NCBI GenBank assembly: GCA_949425635.1
Contig: CASPWD010000002.1
Span: 186,001 to 250,000 of the forward strand
Length of the DNA: 64,000 nt
Source of the DNA: an uncultured Bacilli bacterium
GTDB taxonomy: Bacteria > Bacillota_I > Bacilli_A > RF39 > UBA660
Direction: 5' to 3'
Positions 54,356 through 62,737 of this stretch are shown here, piece after piece (within the stretch, counting starts at the first letter, position 1; every line of letters starts with the position of its first letter). The position numbers and the translations under genes are program-made. The notes under the pieces were generated by a model. It worked only from the letters and a program-made list of their open reading frames with translations, had not been told where the DNA came from and ran no database searches.

Positions 54356-55846
54356 TTATCTTGAAGCACTTGTCGCTCTATTTTTTCCCCATTGTCGAAT
54401 TGCTTCTATTTTTTCTGGATTAGTCTTAGATAGTGAAACCACTTTTGATAGTTCATCAATAATAAGTTTCTCAGTTAATGTAATTTCTTTATTAGCAATC
54501 AATTTATAAGCTATGCTTCTAAATACCGCTTCAATATCTGAACTCGCAAATCCTTCAGTTATTTCTAATAGTTTATTTAATAATGTTTCTCCAACATCCA
54601 CTCTTAAATATTTATTAGCATATAGTTTAATCAATTCTTTTCTCTCATTAGCATTTGGTAAATCAACAAAGAATATTTCATCAAATCTACCTTTTCTAAC
54701 TAATTCAGGAGGCAATGATTCAATACTGTTAGCAGAAGCAATTACAAATACTTCCTTTTTACATTCCTGTAGCCAAAACAAGAATTGACCTATCATTTTT
54801 GATGTAACACTCGAATTAGATTCTTTAAAACCTTTTTCTATTTCGTCTATCCATAATACACAAGGAGAAACATATTCCGCTGTTTCTAACGCTTCTTTTA
54901 ATTGTTGTTCTGATTGACCAACATACTGTCCTTGTACTGTAGCCAAATCAAGTCTATACAAAGGAATATTAAAAATATTAGCTGTTGCTTTAGAACATAA
55001 ACTCTTTCCACAACCAGGGACTCCTGTAAGTAAAATTCCCTTAGGAGGATGAATTCCTCTCTTATTTAGTTCTTCCTTATTAGCAGGATTCATTAGTGTC
55101 TTTTTTTCATATAGCCATTCTTTTAACACATCTAATCCTGCAATTTGAAAATTATCTTCTACATCTATAGCTTCTAAACCAGCAATCTCGTTAAACAAAG
55201 TTCTTTTAGCAAATTTAATTTCCTTTAAATCTTCTTTTGTAATATTTCCTCGAACAATTAAAGATGAAATAATATTTTTAGCCTCCATTTCACTCAAACC
55301 TTGTAAATAAGAGGATGCATTAGCAAAATCATTTTCATCCCACTCAACATTAATTCTACTTTTATATGGTTCAATTACTTTTTTTATTGTATCCTTTAAT
55401 TCTTCTTCTGTAGGATAGTTTAATTTCAAAGTAACACCTAATCTTTCAATATTTTGCCAAATAGGTTCACTAGTAACAAGAATTAAAACTCCACTCATTG
55501 TCTCAGCTTTTAAAATTACATCTAATAAATAACGTGATACCATTGTTGATTCTCTTATATCAGAAACATCACTTAATAAGAAATTGCAATTTTCTTTCAT
55601 ACTAAGTTCTTGACTGATGTAATCTAAAGCACTCATAATAGTTTTTTCTTCACTTATAGTTGTTCCCGTTTTTAAATCACTTATACCTTGACTCATTTGA
55701 TAAAGACCAAAGTCAACAACCATTTCATCTGCCAATTCCTTAACCATACGAACAACTCTATTTCGCTCTATACTATTTATAACTATAATAGGAATTCTTG
55801 CTTTTAAATATCTTTTTAAATATTCTTTAGTTTCATTATAATTCAT
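54356..55846 (-). CDS. Ycf46-type AAA ATPase
   Basis: 496 residues. N-terminal degenerate AAA module (about 1-190; IPIIVINSIERNRVVRMV, later VLILVTSEPIW), then a full AAA domain (about 225-420): PPKGILLTGVPGCGKSLCSKATA (Walker A), CVLWIDEIEKGF (Walker B), VFVIASANSIESLPPELVRKGRFDEIFFVDLP (sensor 1, arginine fingers and AAA signature). This layout matches the Ycf46 family, common in cyanobacteria and found sporadically in Bacteria, with unknown target. It lies in a reverse-strand cluster with small and membrane proteins. Ribosome site ATGGAGTG. Confidence 0.85.
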   Translation of the reverse strand: MNYNETKEYLKRYLKARIPIIVINSIERNRVVRMVKELADEMVVDFGLYQMSQGISDLKTGTTISEEKTIMSALDYISQELSMKENCNFLLSDVSDIRESTMVSRYLLDVILKAETMSGVLILVTSEPIWQNIERLGVTLKLNYPTEEELKDTIKKVIEPYKSRINVEWDENDFANASSYLQGLSEMEAKNIISSLIVRGNITKEDLKEIKFAKRTLFNEIAGLEAIDVEDNFQIAGLDVLKEWLYEKKTLMNPANKEELNKRGIHPPKGILLTGVPGCGKSLCSKATANIFNIPLYRLDLATVQGQYVGQSEQQLKEALETAEYVSPCVLWIDEIEKGFKESNSSVTSKMIGQFLFWLQECKKEVFVIASANSIESLPPELVRKGRFDEIFFVDLPNANERKELIKLYANKYLRVDVGETLLNKLLEITEGFASSDIEAVFRSIAYKLIANKEITLTEKLIIDELSKVVSLSKTNPEKIEAIRQWGKNRATSASR

Positions 55847-55848
55847 TT

Positions 55849-56283
55849 TTATTCACTCCATTTTATTCTATCATTTTTTATCATCATCGAAAATATTCCT
55901 GTTGGATCTATCATATCAGCTTCTTTAATTAACGCATCATAAGTTAATCTTGTCCCATCAATTATCTTATATGTTAGTAAAACTTTCTTATCTGTTGGAA
56001 TTTGTTTAATCTTAATAAGTTCCATTATATAATTTATTTCTTTTCTAAAGCTAACCAAAACATAATCCAGATAATTTTCATCATTAAAGGCGTTTTCCAA
56101 CTCATTTTTAACTTTATTAACTGCTTTTTCGAATTTACATATTACAAGTTCTTCAAGCTTTGGAATCAACATTTCACTAATATTATCATTTATTTCTTCG
56201 TTATTGATCTTATTTAAAAGTTCTAAATTAACATTATTTTTCTTTATCCTATCAATTATTATAAGCCATTCTTCGTAACTCAT
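55849..56283 (-). CDS. Hypothetical helical protein of the AAA cluster
   Basis: 144 residues, helical and charged, no membrane segment. Features: EEWLIIIDRIKKNNVNLELLNKI at the start, VICKFEKAVNKVKNELENAFND, and a C-terminal SMMIKNDRIKWSE. It overlaps the small gene before it by 4 bp (ATGA) and ends 3 nt before the AAA gene, so it is tightly coupled and likely part of the same complex. No family recognised. Confidence 0.68.
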   Translation of the reverse strand: MSYEEWLIIIDRIKKNNVNLELLNKINNEEINDNISEMLIPKLEELVICKFEKAVNKVKNELENAFNDENYLDYVLVSFRKEINYIMELIKIKQIPTDKKVLLTYKIIDGTRLTYDALIKEADMIDPTGIFSMMIKNDRIKWSE

Positions 56284-56480
56284 CTTCCACCTCTATTTAT
56301 CTCTATAGGTGGCTCTATGCTCCATGAAGGTAACTTATCAATCACTTTCATTTTATCCTTACTCTTATCTATTATTTCCTTTTTATGAACTGGCAATTCA
56401 ACAAAATTACTTTCTTCGATTTTTTTGATATCACCATTTTCATTTTCCATATCTATAACCCTTAAACCTTCTTCATTCAT
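56280..56480 (-). CDS. Small hydrophilic protein of the AAA cluster
   Basis: 66 residues from ATG 56480 (ribosome site AGGTGATTAGA). Very charged: many Glu, Lys, Asp, Ile; no membrane segment; a C-terminal PSWSIEPPIEINRGGR. It lies between the coiled-coil gene and the helical gene, overlapping the latter by 4 bp. Probably an adaptor or linker for the complex; not recognised. Confidence 0.6.
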   Translation of the reverse strand: MNEEGLRVIDMENENGDIKKIEESNFVELPVHKKEIIDKSKDKMKVIDKLPSWSIEPPIEINRGGR

Positions 56481-56481
56481 T

Positions 56482-58149
56482 CTAATCACCTATACTAATA
56501 TTTCTACCATCACTATGAGCAATATAATCATCTGGATTTAATGTTTTTAAGAAAGTCAACAATTCTGTATAATAAGTCATATCATCGTTAATCATATTTT
56601 TATAATCAACTGTTTCAGCCATTACTTTTTCTAATTCTGAAAACATTAAATTTCTAGCAGACAAAAAAGCCTTATTTCTAGTATTTTTTCTCTTATTCAT
56701 TTTTAAGAATAAAACAAGATTACCAACAACTAATATAAGAATCAAAATTGTACTAAGAAGTTTGCTATTTAATGTTACAAAAATACCAACAATTCCTAAT
56801 ATATTTATTATCAATAAAGCAATAATAAGGTCCTTATCTTCTTTATCATAAGTATCATGTAAATATTTTTCTATATCAATTTTAATTTGGTCTCCGTTTT
56901 TACCATCACTAGTCATAGCATTAAAGTCCTTGATAGTTATTGCAAATGGATTTAAATCAATTTTACTATTTCTTATCTCATAAGCCTCTAAAATATATTT
57001 GCTAACTAAAGATAAAGCAATCTTCTGTGTTTCATTACTCACTTTATAACTATCTTTATATAATACAATATTGCTTAACATTGTAATTAAATCTGTTTTT
57101 GCATCATATACCTGCTCTTGTTTATCATATAATCGTTGTGCTTCATCACGATTACCATTACATTGAATTATTAAGTTATTCATCAAGTTGTCTTTCTGAT
57201 AAACTTGTTCTTGTTCTTCATATTCATATATTAAATCTTTCAAAACATGCTCATATGTTTTATTACTCTTACTTTTATATACAATTTCCTTTAAGTTATT
57301 AAAAACATTTAAATATGAAGAAGTGATAGCTAAGTTATTCTTGAGAACATGAATATCAGATGTTCTTGTATCTAAATAAGGCATAACAATATCTGTTTCT
57401 TCATACATTTTAATATAATCAGTAAATAAATCAACCTGTTTCTTAGATATTTCTCTATCACTATTCAACCTTTTAAACCAATCATTTATTTTATTCAAAA
57501 CACTGATTCTTGCATCGCTTCCAAACTCACCAATCGCTACTAAATCAAGGATAGTTACAAAATCTTTATCAATGGATAGTGGATTTTGCATCGACAAATA
57601 TTTATCAAGCCAATTCAAAGACGAACTAGTTCTTCCAAGTTTTAAATTAACAAGAGCAAAGAAAATACTCGTCTTTTTAACATCTTTTTTCATCGCATTA
57701 TTTAACTCAATTTCTGTATTAGCGCGATCATCAAGCATCCAGGAAGTTAATGCTGCTAACGCATTCGACAACCAATAATTAGGATTGTTTAGCAACAAAT
57801 CGTGTTTTAAGTTAACCAATGCCTCAACACTTATATTAGAATTTAAAGACACTTCAATCAACGATTCTGTCTTTCTTCTTACTTGATCATAATATCCAAA
57901 TCTTTTTTGAATCATTTCATTATTATACATTATTGTTTGACGAGCATTTGTTATAATAGTCGTTTCTCTTATTTCTTTTACTAAATTTTTAACTTCATCA
58001 TTTAATGAAGCAACCTTTTCCTCAACATTGTTAACTTGATTGTTTACATTTCTAACGTTACCAATAACTCCAGATAATTCATTCGCTACCGCTCCTAAGT
58101 TTTTTTCAATCGCATCCAAATTAGCTGCTGAAATAGTTAGTGCTTCCAT
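56482..58149 (-). CDS. Long coiled-coil protein with C-terminal membrane hairpin
   Basis: 555 residues. N-terminus (about 1-75) is a heptad-type coiled coil (NLDAIEKNLGAVANELSGVIGNVRNVNNQVNNVEEKV). A helical repeat-like middle follows (TSIFFALVNLKLGRTSSSLNWLDKYLSM, reminiscent of TPR helices). Two adjacent membrane segments lie at about 446-480 (IIALLIINILGIVGIFVTL and TILILILVVGNLVLF), then a soluble 75-residue tail. Both ends should face the cytoplasm, presenting a large tetratricopeptide-like surface to the AAA ATPase (inference). First gene of the tightly packed set; ribosome site GGTGGAAAC. Confidence 0.68.
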   Translation of the reverse strand: MEALTISAANLDAIEKNLGAVANELSGVIGNVRNVNNQVNNVEEKVASLNDEVKNLVKEIRETTIITNARQTIMYNNEMIQKRFGYYDQVRRKTESLIEVSLNSNISVEALVNLKHDLLLNNPNYWLSNALAALTSWMLDDRANTEIELNNAMKKDVKKTSIFFALVNLKLGRTSSSLNWLDKYLSMQNPLSIDKDFVTILDLVAIGEFGSDARISVLNKINDWFKRLNSDREISKKQVDLFTDYIKMYEETDIVMPYLDTRTSDIHVLKNNLAITSSYLNVFNNLKEIVYKSKSNKTYEHVLKDLIYEYEEQEQVYQKDNLMNNLIIQCNGNRDEAQRLYDKQEQVYDAKTDLITMLSNIVLYKDSYKVSNETQKIALSLVSKYILEAYEIRNSKIDLNPFAITIKDFNAMTSDGKNGDQIKIDIEKYLHDTYDKEDKDLIIALLIINILGIVGIFVTLNSKLLSTILILILVVGNLVLFLKMNKRKNTRNKAFLSARNLMFSELEKVMAETVDYKNMINDDMTYYTELLTFLKTLNPDDYIAHSDGRNISIGD

Positions 58150-58188
58150 GTTTCCACCAATCCTTACTATTTCATTATAACATTTTAC

Positions 58189-58752
58189 CTAAATAAATGT
58201 CATTAAATATGCATTAATATTTGCACTAAATATTGAAATAATAAGTTCATACATTAAAAGTAAGAAAGCGACTATAAAATATTTCATCACCATCATTTTT
58301 AAATGTTTTATTATTTTTCTTTCCCTTAAGAGTAAAATTTTAAGAACATCAATCGCTATTGTAAAACTAATTCTAATTAAAACAAGTAAAAATAAGAATG
58401 ATATAAACTGATATAATACCACATAAATAAAAGCCATTTTAACACTATAAGTACATAAAAAACTAAATATAAACCCAATTGAAAAAGGTTCGTAAAATAC
58501 TTTACCAACATTAAACACAGAAGTTATTATAAGACAGCCAGAACCTAATATAATTAAACTCTTTTTGCCACTTTTTAATATATTATTAAAACCACTCTTT
58601 AAATCATCCTGAATATTAATAGTTTCTTTGATATTATTTTTCATATCCTGCGTTTGTACTTTAAAATAAAAAAAGCCACTCAAAAATCCAATAGTTGCTA
58701 AAACAATTATAAAAACATATATATTACGATATCTTGCTATATTCCTTACCAT
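58189..58752 (-). CDS. SpoIIM-like membrane protein
   Basis: 187 residues with five hydrophobic segments: one near the N-terminus (about 12-30), a 40-residue loop, then four closely packed ones. This spacing and the last segment ending in EL-x-x-x-x-F-x-A resemble the stage II sporulation protein M family, in Bacillus a partner for peptidoglycan-degrading enzymes in engulfment and lying next to xerD. Identity is low by eye, so the call is tentative. Ribosome site AGGTGAT. It precedes the AAA cluster on the same strand by 39 nt. Confidence 0.5.
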   Translation of the reverse strand: MVRNIARYRNIYVFIIVLATIGFLSGFFYFKVQTQDMKNNIKETINIQDDLKSGFNNILKSGKKSLIILGSGCLIITSVFNVGKVFYEPFSIGFIFSFLCTYSVKMAFIYVVLYQFISFLFLLVLIRISFTIAIDVLKILLLRERKIIKHLKMMVMKYFIVAFLLLMYELIISIFSANINAYLMTFI

Positions 58753-58825
58753 ATTATCACCTATTAAATTTTATTTACTTGGTTAAGAAAATATGATAAA
58801 TTATATATAGTTTGAGGTGAATAAA

Positions 58826-59008
58826 ATGAGTAAAAAAGATATAAAAGCAGAAAACAGAGACACTAAAGTAAATAAACCTGTAAAAAAGAAAAAGACTGCT
58901 TACGAAAAAAGAAAAGTAATGATGAAAATAATGGGTGCTCTAATGGCTATAATTATGATTGTAGGTACTCTTATATCTATTTTCGGAATGCTAATTTACG
59001 CAAGATAA
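58826..59008 (+). CDS. DUF4044-type small membrane protein
   Basis: 60 residues. A highly basic N-terminal half (KKDIKAENRDTKVNKPVKKKKTAYEKRKVMMK) followed by a single membrane segment (about 38-58) and a short outside tail. The layout corresponds to DUF4044 proteins, small Bacilli membrane proteins of unknown role. The ATG at 58826 follows TTGAGGTG; the upstream GTG lies within that site. Own terminator follows. Confidence 0.65.
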   Translation: MSKKDIKAENRDTKVNKPVKKKKTAYEKRKVMMKIMGALMAIIMIVGTLISIFGMLIYAR

Positions 59009-59032
59009 AAGACGAATTGATTCGTCTTTTTA
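59007..59032. terminator. Bidirectional terminator
   Basis: 9-bp perfect stem AAGACGAAT / ATTCGTCTT with a 2-nt apparent loop, followed by TTTTATTTT. It ends the DUF4044 gene and the convergent mscL. Confidence 0.85.
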
Positions 59033-59500
59033 TTTTCCTTCTTTTAATAAATCTCTAATTTCACTTAATAACTTAACTTCATCACTTATAACTGATTCTT
59101 TTTTGATTTCCTCTTTCTGAGCTTCTTTTTTAATAAAGATTTTATTCATTATTTTTATAACTAAGAAAATACAAAAAGCTGTAATCAAAAAATCAACAGT
59201 ATTCTGAATAAAAATTCCATATTTTAATTCAACAGTTCTTGAGAATATTGTAAAACTATAAGCTAAATCAGTAAAATTAAAACCACCTATTAAAATTCCT
59301 ATTAAAGGCATTAGTATATTATCAGTCAAACTTGTAACAATCTTTGAAAAAGCATTACCAATAATAACACCAACTGCCAAATCCATCACATTGCCTCTAG
59401 CAATAAATGTTTTAAATTCATTAATAAAACCATTACTTTTTTTAATTTGTTCTTTTAAATTTTCTTCTATTTCTTTTTTAGATACTTTTCTTTTTTTCAT
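59030..59500 (-). CDS. mscL: Large-conductance mechanosensitive channel
   Basis: Opens under hypo-osmotic membrane tension to release solutes. 156 residues, two membrane segments. Seen: INEFKTFIARGNVMDLAVGVIIGNAFSKIVTSLTDNILMPLIG (amphipathic N-terminal helix and TM1 with the conserved G-x-x-x-G pore), GGFNFTDL loop, TM2 FLITAFCIFLVIKIMNKI, and a cytoplasmic helix ending LLSEIRDLLKEGK. The N-terminus is extended by about 20 basic residues (MKKRKVSKKEIEENLKEQIK) beyond typical MscL. Ribosome site GAGGTAG; single gene. Confidence 0.94.
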   Translation of the reverse strand: MKKRKVSKKEIEENLKEQIKKSNGFINEFKTFIARGNVMDLAVGVIIGNAFSKIVTSLTDNILMPLIGILIGGFNFTDLAYSFTIFSRTVELKYGIFIQNTVDFLITAFCIFLVIKIMNKIFIKKEAQKEEIKKESVISDEVKLLSEIRDLLKEGK

Positions 59501-59531
59501 ACTACCTCAACCTTTACCTCTTATTTAATTA

Positions 59532-60152
59532 TTATTTAATATAATCAGGATTATTTCTTTTTATTTCTTCGAAATTTTCATCACAATTCTGATAAGCATC
59601 ATAGAAAGAATATCTAACTTCTGTACTTATTTCACTATTATCTATAATCCCAGTAAAATTATCTAAAATATCTTTTAAGCCAGACACATATCTTTCATTC
59701 AAAAAATAATCAACTACATCTCTTAAAATATAAGAATTGTTAAACAAGAAATTATAAGCGGTATAACATTCTCCCATTGTTGCATATGCAACTTGTTCAA
59801 TCATTTCGTAAGCACTTATTTCTAATCGATCAATCCTTTTTTGATTTAAAATAAATTCATCATCTGTAATAGTAAAATTTTTACCTCTAAGTCCAAAAGA
59901 CTGCATACAATATTTTACAAGAATATGTGCCAGATCATCTTTTTGCATTATCATTGCTTTCTTTCTAGCATTGTTATTAGAAGATATATAAATGTATTTA
60001 TTTTCATCAGGTTTTTTACCATCAAAAACAGATTCATCATCAAAAAGCACATATTTTATTGCAGATAAAGCATTCTGTGTTCCTTGACTCTCTCGAGTTG
60101 CATAAAAAATATCATCCAAAACCTCCACAGGACAAGTTTTTAAATCCTTCAT
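59532..60152 (-). CDS. Hypothetical cytoplasmic protein
   Basis: 206 residues, acidic and helical, no membrane segment. Segments: DLKTCPVEVLDDIFYATRESQGTQNAL, NKYIYISSNNNARKKAMIMQKDD, and EMIEQVAYATMGECYTAYNFLFN. No family recognised. The start is ATG 60152 after AGGTGATTAT, not the upstream ATG that precedes this site. It is 20 nt downstream of the U32 gene and probably co-transcribed with it. Confidence 0.65.
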   Translation of the reverse strand: MKDLKTCPVEVLDDIFYATRESQGTQNALSAIKYVLFDDESVFDGKKPDENKYIYISSNNNARKKAMIMQKDDLAHILVKYCMQSFGLRGKNFTITDDEFILNQKRIDRLEISAYEMIEQVAYATMGECYTAYNFLFNNSYILRDVVDYFLNERYVSGLKDILDNFTGIIDNSEISTEVRYSFYDAYQNCDENFEEIKRNNPDYIK

Positions 60153-60172
60153 ATAATCACCTACTATCATTT

Positions 60173-62365
60173 TTATTGTATCATATTTTGAATACTTTTT
60201 ATAATAGTTTGTACTTGGAAAACATTCTCATCAAATAACTCAATACGATAAGTTCCAAATTTACTCATTTTATTTAATTTGTCAATCATATTAACTGGTT
60301 TAGAATTAAATATATGCGTAAAGTCATTGTTATATAAAACTGGATATCTATTACCTTTCTCATCAACCAAGAATGTTTTTTCTTTATCTATATTGAAAAT
60401 ATTATTTTTTATTATCATACATTCTAATCGTCCATAAACCACAATTTCTGTATCAGCTTTATTACTTATCTTATTTAATTGTTCTATTTCTAATTCAGCA
60501 CTCAAAGTAACAGCATTAGCACAAAGATCAATCATCTTATTTATAGTATAGTCATTAGCTACATTTAAATAATAATCACTTCGAATCTTATTATTCTTAC
60601 CATATCTAACTACAGAGCCAAACTCAGTACACAAAAGTTTCTCATCATTATAATCTTTATGACTTTCTAAAACTCTATCTAGTCTTAAATAAACATTCTT
60701 ATTATCCTTATATTTGTAATATAAATCTTCATCAGTCGTATAAATAATATCTAAATTATTTCTAATAGCCAACTCTAATTGCTCTTCATTTCTTGTTAGA
60801 ATACTTATTTTAGGTTTTCCAGCCTGCTTAGTTACAATACCAGGAATATCGCTCATATTATCGCTTTTCATCTTACCTTCACGTAGTAAAATCAATTGAT
60901 CAGTAGCTTTTCTTCTAAGTTCATTTAATTCCTTAATATTTATAAATAGATTATCATCAACAACTACTTTAATATCATCTGCTTTAAATGGAGTACTGCC
61001 CAATTTACTTAATTGTTCAATAATTCGTTCCTTATTTACCGATGCTGTTCTAGCTTCTTCTAATATACTACCAGATTCAATCACCTCATAAGTTCCATCA
61101 TTTAAAACTAACTTAGCTTCTTCTCCAATCGCCCCATAAAAAGCCATCTTAACCGATATTTTCTTTTCTAAAACACTATTTAATTCCTTATTCAAGAGAA
61201 AATCAATCGTTTTTAAAACATCACTACCAAGTAAATCTTTAACCATTATTCGATCTTTATTATCTACAGAAATTATGTCTCCTTGTTTAGCACTTGCGAC
61301 CAACAATCCTTTTTCATTATATAAAGAATTAACATACATTCCCTTATTAGGTTTAGCAAATCTTATTGCATCTTCTTGATGTATATCATCGTCAAGTTTT
61401 ATCGTAACTCTTTTATTATTAACACCAACAACAGTACCAATTTTAACACCCTGATGATTAGAACTTTTATTATTCATAATACTTTCTTCATTAAACAAAT
61501 AGCCTTCAGTAAATTCTCTGTTATAAGTTTTAAGTAAATCTTTCCTATCTTTATCATCTAAAATCATAGTTTCGTTATTATAGTATTGATCAATTAATTT
61601 ACGATATGTTTTAGTAACGACAGCAACATATTCTTTGCTTTTCATTCTACCTTCAATTTTTAAAGAATCAATTTCTGCGCCTAAAATATATTTTAGCTTA
61701 TCCATCGTATTTAAATCTTTTGTTGAAAGTAAATATCCATTATCACAAACTTTGTTGTCTTTAATCAAAGTATAAGGAAGACGACATGAACCAACACACA
61801 TTCCTCTATTAGCACTTCTGCCTCCATTTAAAGCACTAAATAAGCAATTACCTGAATAGCAAATACATAAAGCTCCGTAAACGAAGACTTCTTTTTCAAT
61901 ATCAGTTTTTATGCTTTTTATCGACTCTAAGGAAGATTCTCTATCAAATACTACTCTTGTACATCCTAAGCTTTTATAATGGCTTATAGCTGCCTCATTA
62001 TGATTATGTGCTTGTGTTGAAACATGAACTTCCAAATCAGGTAAAATCCTTCTAACAAGTCCAATCATTCCATTATCCTGCATTATTACTGCATCAACAT
62101 TATTAATATATAAAAAATTTAAATAATCAATAACATCTTGAACTTCTTCGTTATATATCATTGTATTAACAGTCACGTATATTTTTACACCATATAAATG
62201 GCACATTTTTATTGCTTTAATCATTTCTTCATTATCAAAGTTATTAGAATAAGCTCTAGCTCCAAATCTCTTACCACCTAAATAAACTGCATCTGCGCCA
62301 TTATGTATTGCTGCAATAAGACATTCCATATTTCCAACAGGTATTAAAAGTTCTGCTTTTTTCAT
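60173..62365 (-). CDS. U32 peptidase family protein (RlhA/TrhP type)
   Basis: 730 residues. The N-terminal U32 core is clear: AELLIPVGNMECLIAAIHNGADAVYLGG, VYVTVNTMIYNEEV-like region (here VKIYVTVNTMIYNEE), HVSTQAHNHNEAAISHYKSLGCTRVVFDRE, and the Cys cluster VYGALCICYSGNCLFSALNGGRSANRGMCVGSCRLPY (Fe-S ligands), SLKIEGRMKSKEYVAVV. A long C-terminal extension (DUF3656-like) follows. Such proteins do not act as proteases but hydroxylate RNA: RlhA for 23S rRNA C2501 and TrhP for tRNA U34. Which applies here is uncertain; the length and C-terminal domain favour the RlhA type. Confidence 0.88.
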   Translation of the reverse strand: MKKAELLIPVGNMECLIAAIHNGADAVYLGGKRFGARAYSNNFDNEEMIKAIKMCHLYGVKIYVTVNTMIYNEEVQDVIDYLNFLYINNVDAVIMQDNGMIGLVRRILPDLEVHVSTQAHNHNEAAISHYKSLGCTRVVFDRESSLESIKSIKTDIEKEVFVYGALCICYSGNCLFSALNGGRSANRGMCVGSCRLPYTLIKDNKVCDNGYLLSTKDLNTMDKLKYILGAEIDSLKIEGRMKSKEYVAVVTKTYRKLIDQYYNNETMILDDKDRKDLLKTYNREFTEGYLFNEESIMNNKSSNHQGVKIGTVVGVNNKRVTIKLDDDIHQEDAIRFAKPNKGMYVNSLYNEKGLLVASAKQGDIISVDNKDRIMVKDLLGSDVLKTIDFLLNKELNSVLEKKISVKMAFYGAIGEEAKLVLNDGTYEVIESGSILEEARTASVNKERIIEQLSKLGSTPFKADDIKVVVDDNLFINIKELNELRRKATDQLILLREGKMKSDNMSDIPGIVTKQAGKPKISILTRNEEQLELAIRNNLDIIYTTDEDLYYKYKDNKNVYLRLDRVLESHKDYNDEKLLCTEFGSVVRYGKNNKIRSDYYLNVANDYTINKMIDLCANAVTLSAELEIEQLNKISNKADTEIVVYGRLECMIIKNNIFNIDKEKTFLVDEKGNRYPVLYNNDFTHIFNSKPVNMIDKLNKMSKFGTYRIELFDENVFQVQTIIKSIQNMIQ

Positions 62366-62390
62366 ATTAAATCACCACATTCAAAATTAT

Positions 62391-62418
62391 ACAAAAAAAG
62401 TAGCTTAAATGCTACTTT
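62391..62418 (-). terminator. Terminator of the gene at 62405
   Basis: On the reverse strand: AAAGTAGC / GCTACTTT 8-bp stem with a 6-nt loop followed by T residues, overlapping the stop codon region. It separates this transcript from the U32 gene, which must have its own promoter. Confidence 0.75.
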
Positions 62419-62737
62419 CTCCCTCTAATTTTTCAATTTCTTCTCTTAATTGTTCCTTATAACCAGAAACATTGTCCATCAAGGTTGAAACAATCTCCAA
62501 CATTGACAACTCTTTATATAAATCAGTACTTTCACTAACCTTAGTTACTATATCCTCACCATTCTCTTTAAATGTGCATAAGAACAATGTATCTTCAGTA
62601 TCTAAATCATAATCAGGAGTAACACCCATAGCAAAAAAATATCTTTTGCCATCATTTTCTTCTAACTCACCAATTTCATGAATAAGTAAGTACTTCCCCC
62701 CGTTAGATAATGTTATAACCCTTTTTTCTTCCATCAT
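62405..62737 (-). CDS. Small acidic protein (possibly DUF1292-like)
   Basis: 110 residues. Beta-rich first half (VITLSNGGKYLLIHEIGELEENDGKRYFFAMGV ... EDTLFLCTFKENGEDIVTKVSES) and a helical end (LRE-x-I-E-K-L-E). The pattern of short strands separated by acidic turns resembles DUF1292-type proteins, but I would not insist. Its start overlaps the preceding gene by 4 bp (ATGA), so it is translationally coupled to the large protein at the window end. Confidence 0.55.
   Translation of the reverse strand: MMEEKRVITLSNGGKYLLIHEIGELEENDGKRYFFAMGVTPDYDLDTEDTLFLCTFKENGEDIVTKVSESTDLYKELSMLEIVSTLMDNVSGYKEQLREEIEKLEGESSI

Noticed and set aside
58189-58752. SpoIIM-like and SpoVB-like genes as proof of sporulation
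   Set aside because: Both families occur in non-sporulating Bacillota; no dedicated sporulation gene is seen in the window.
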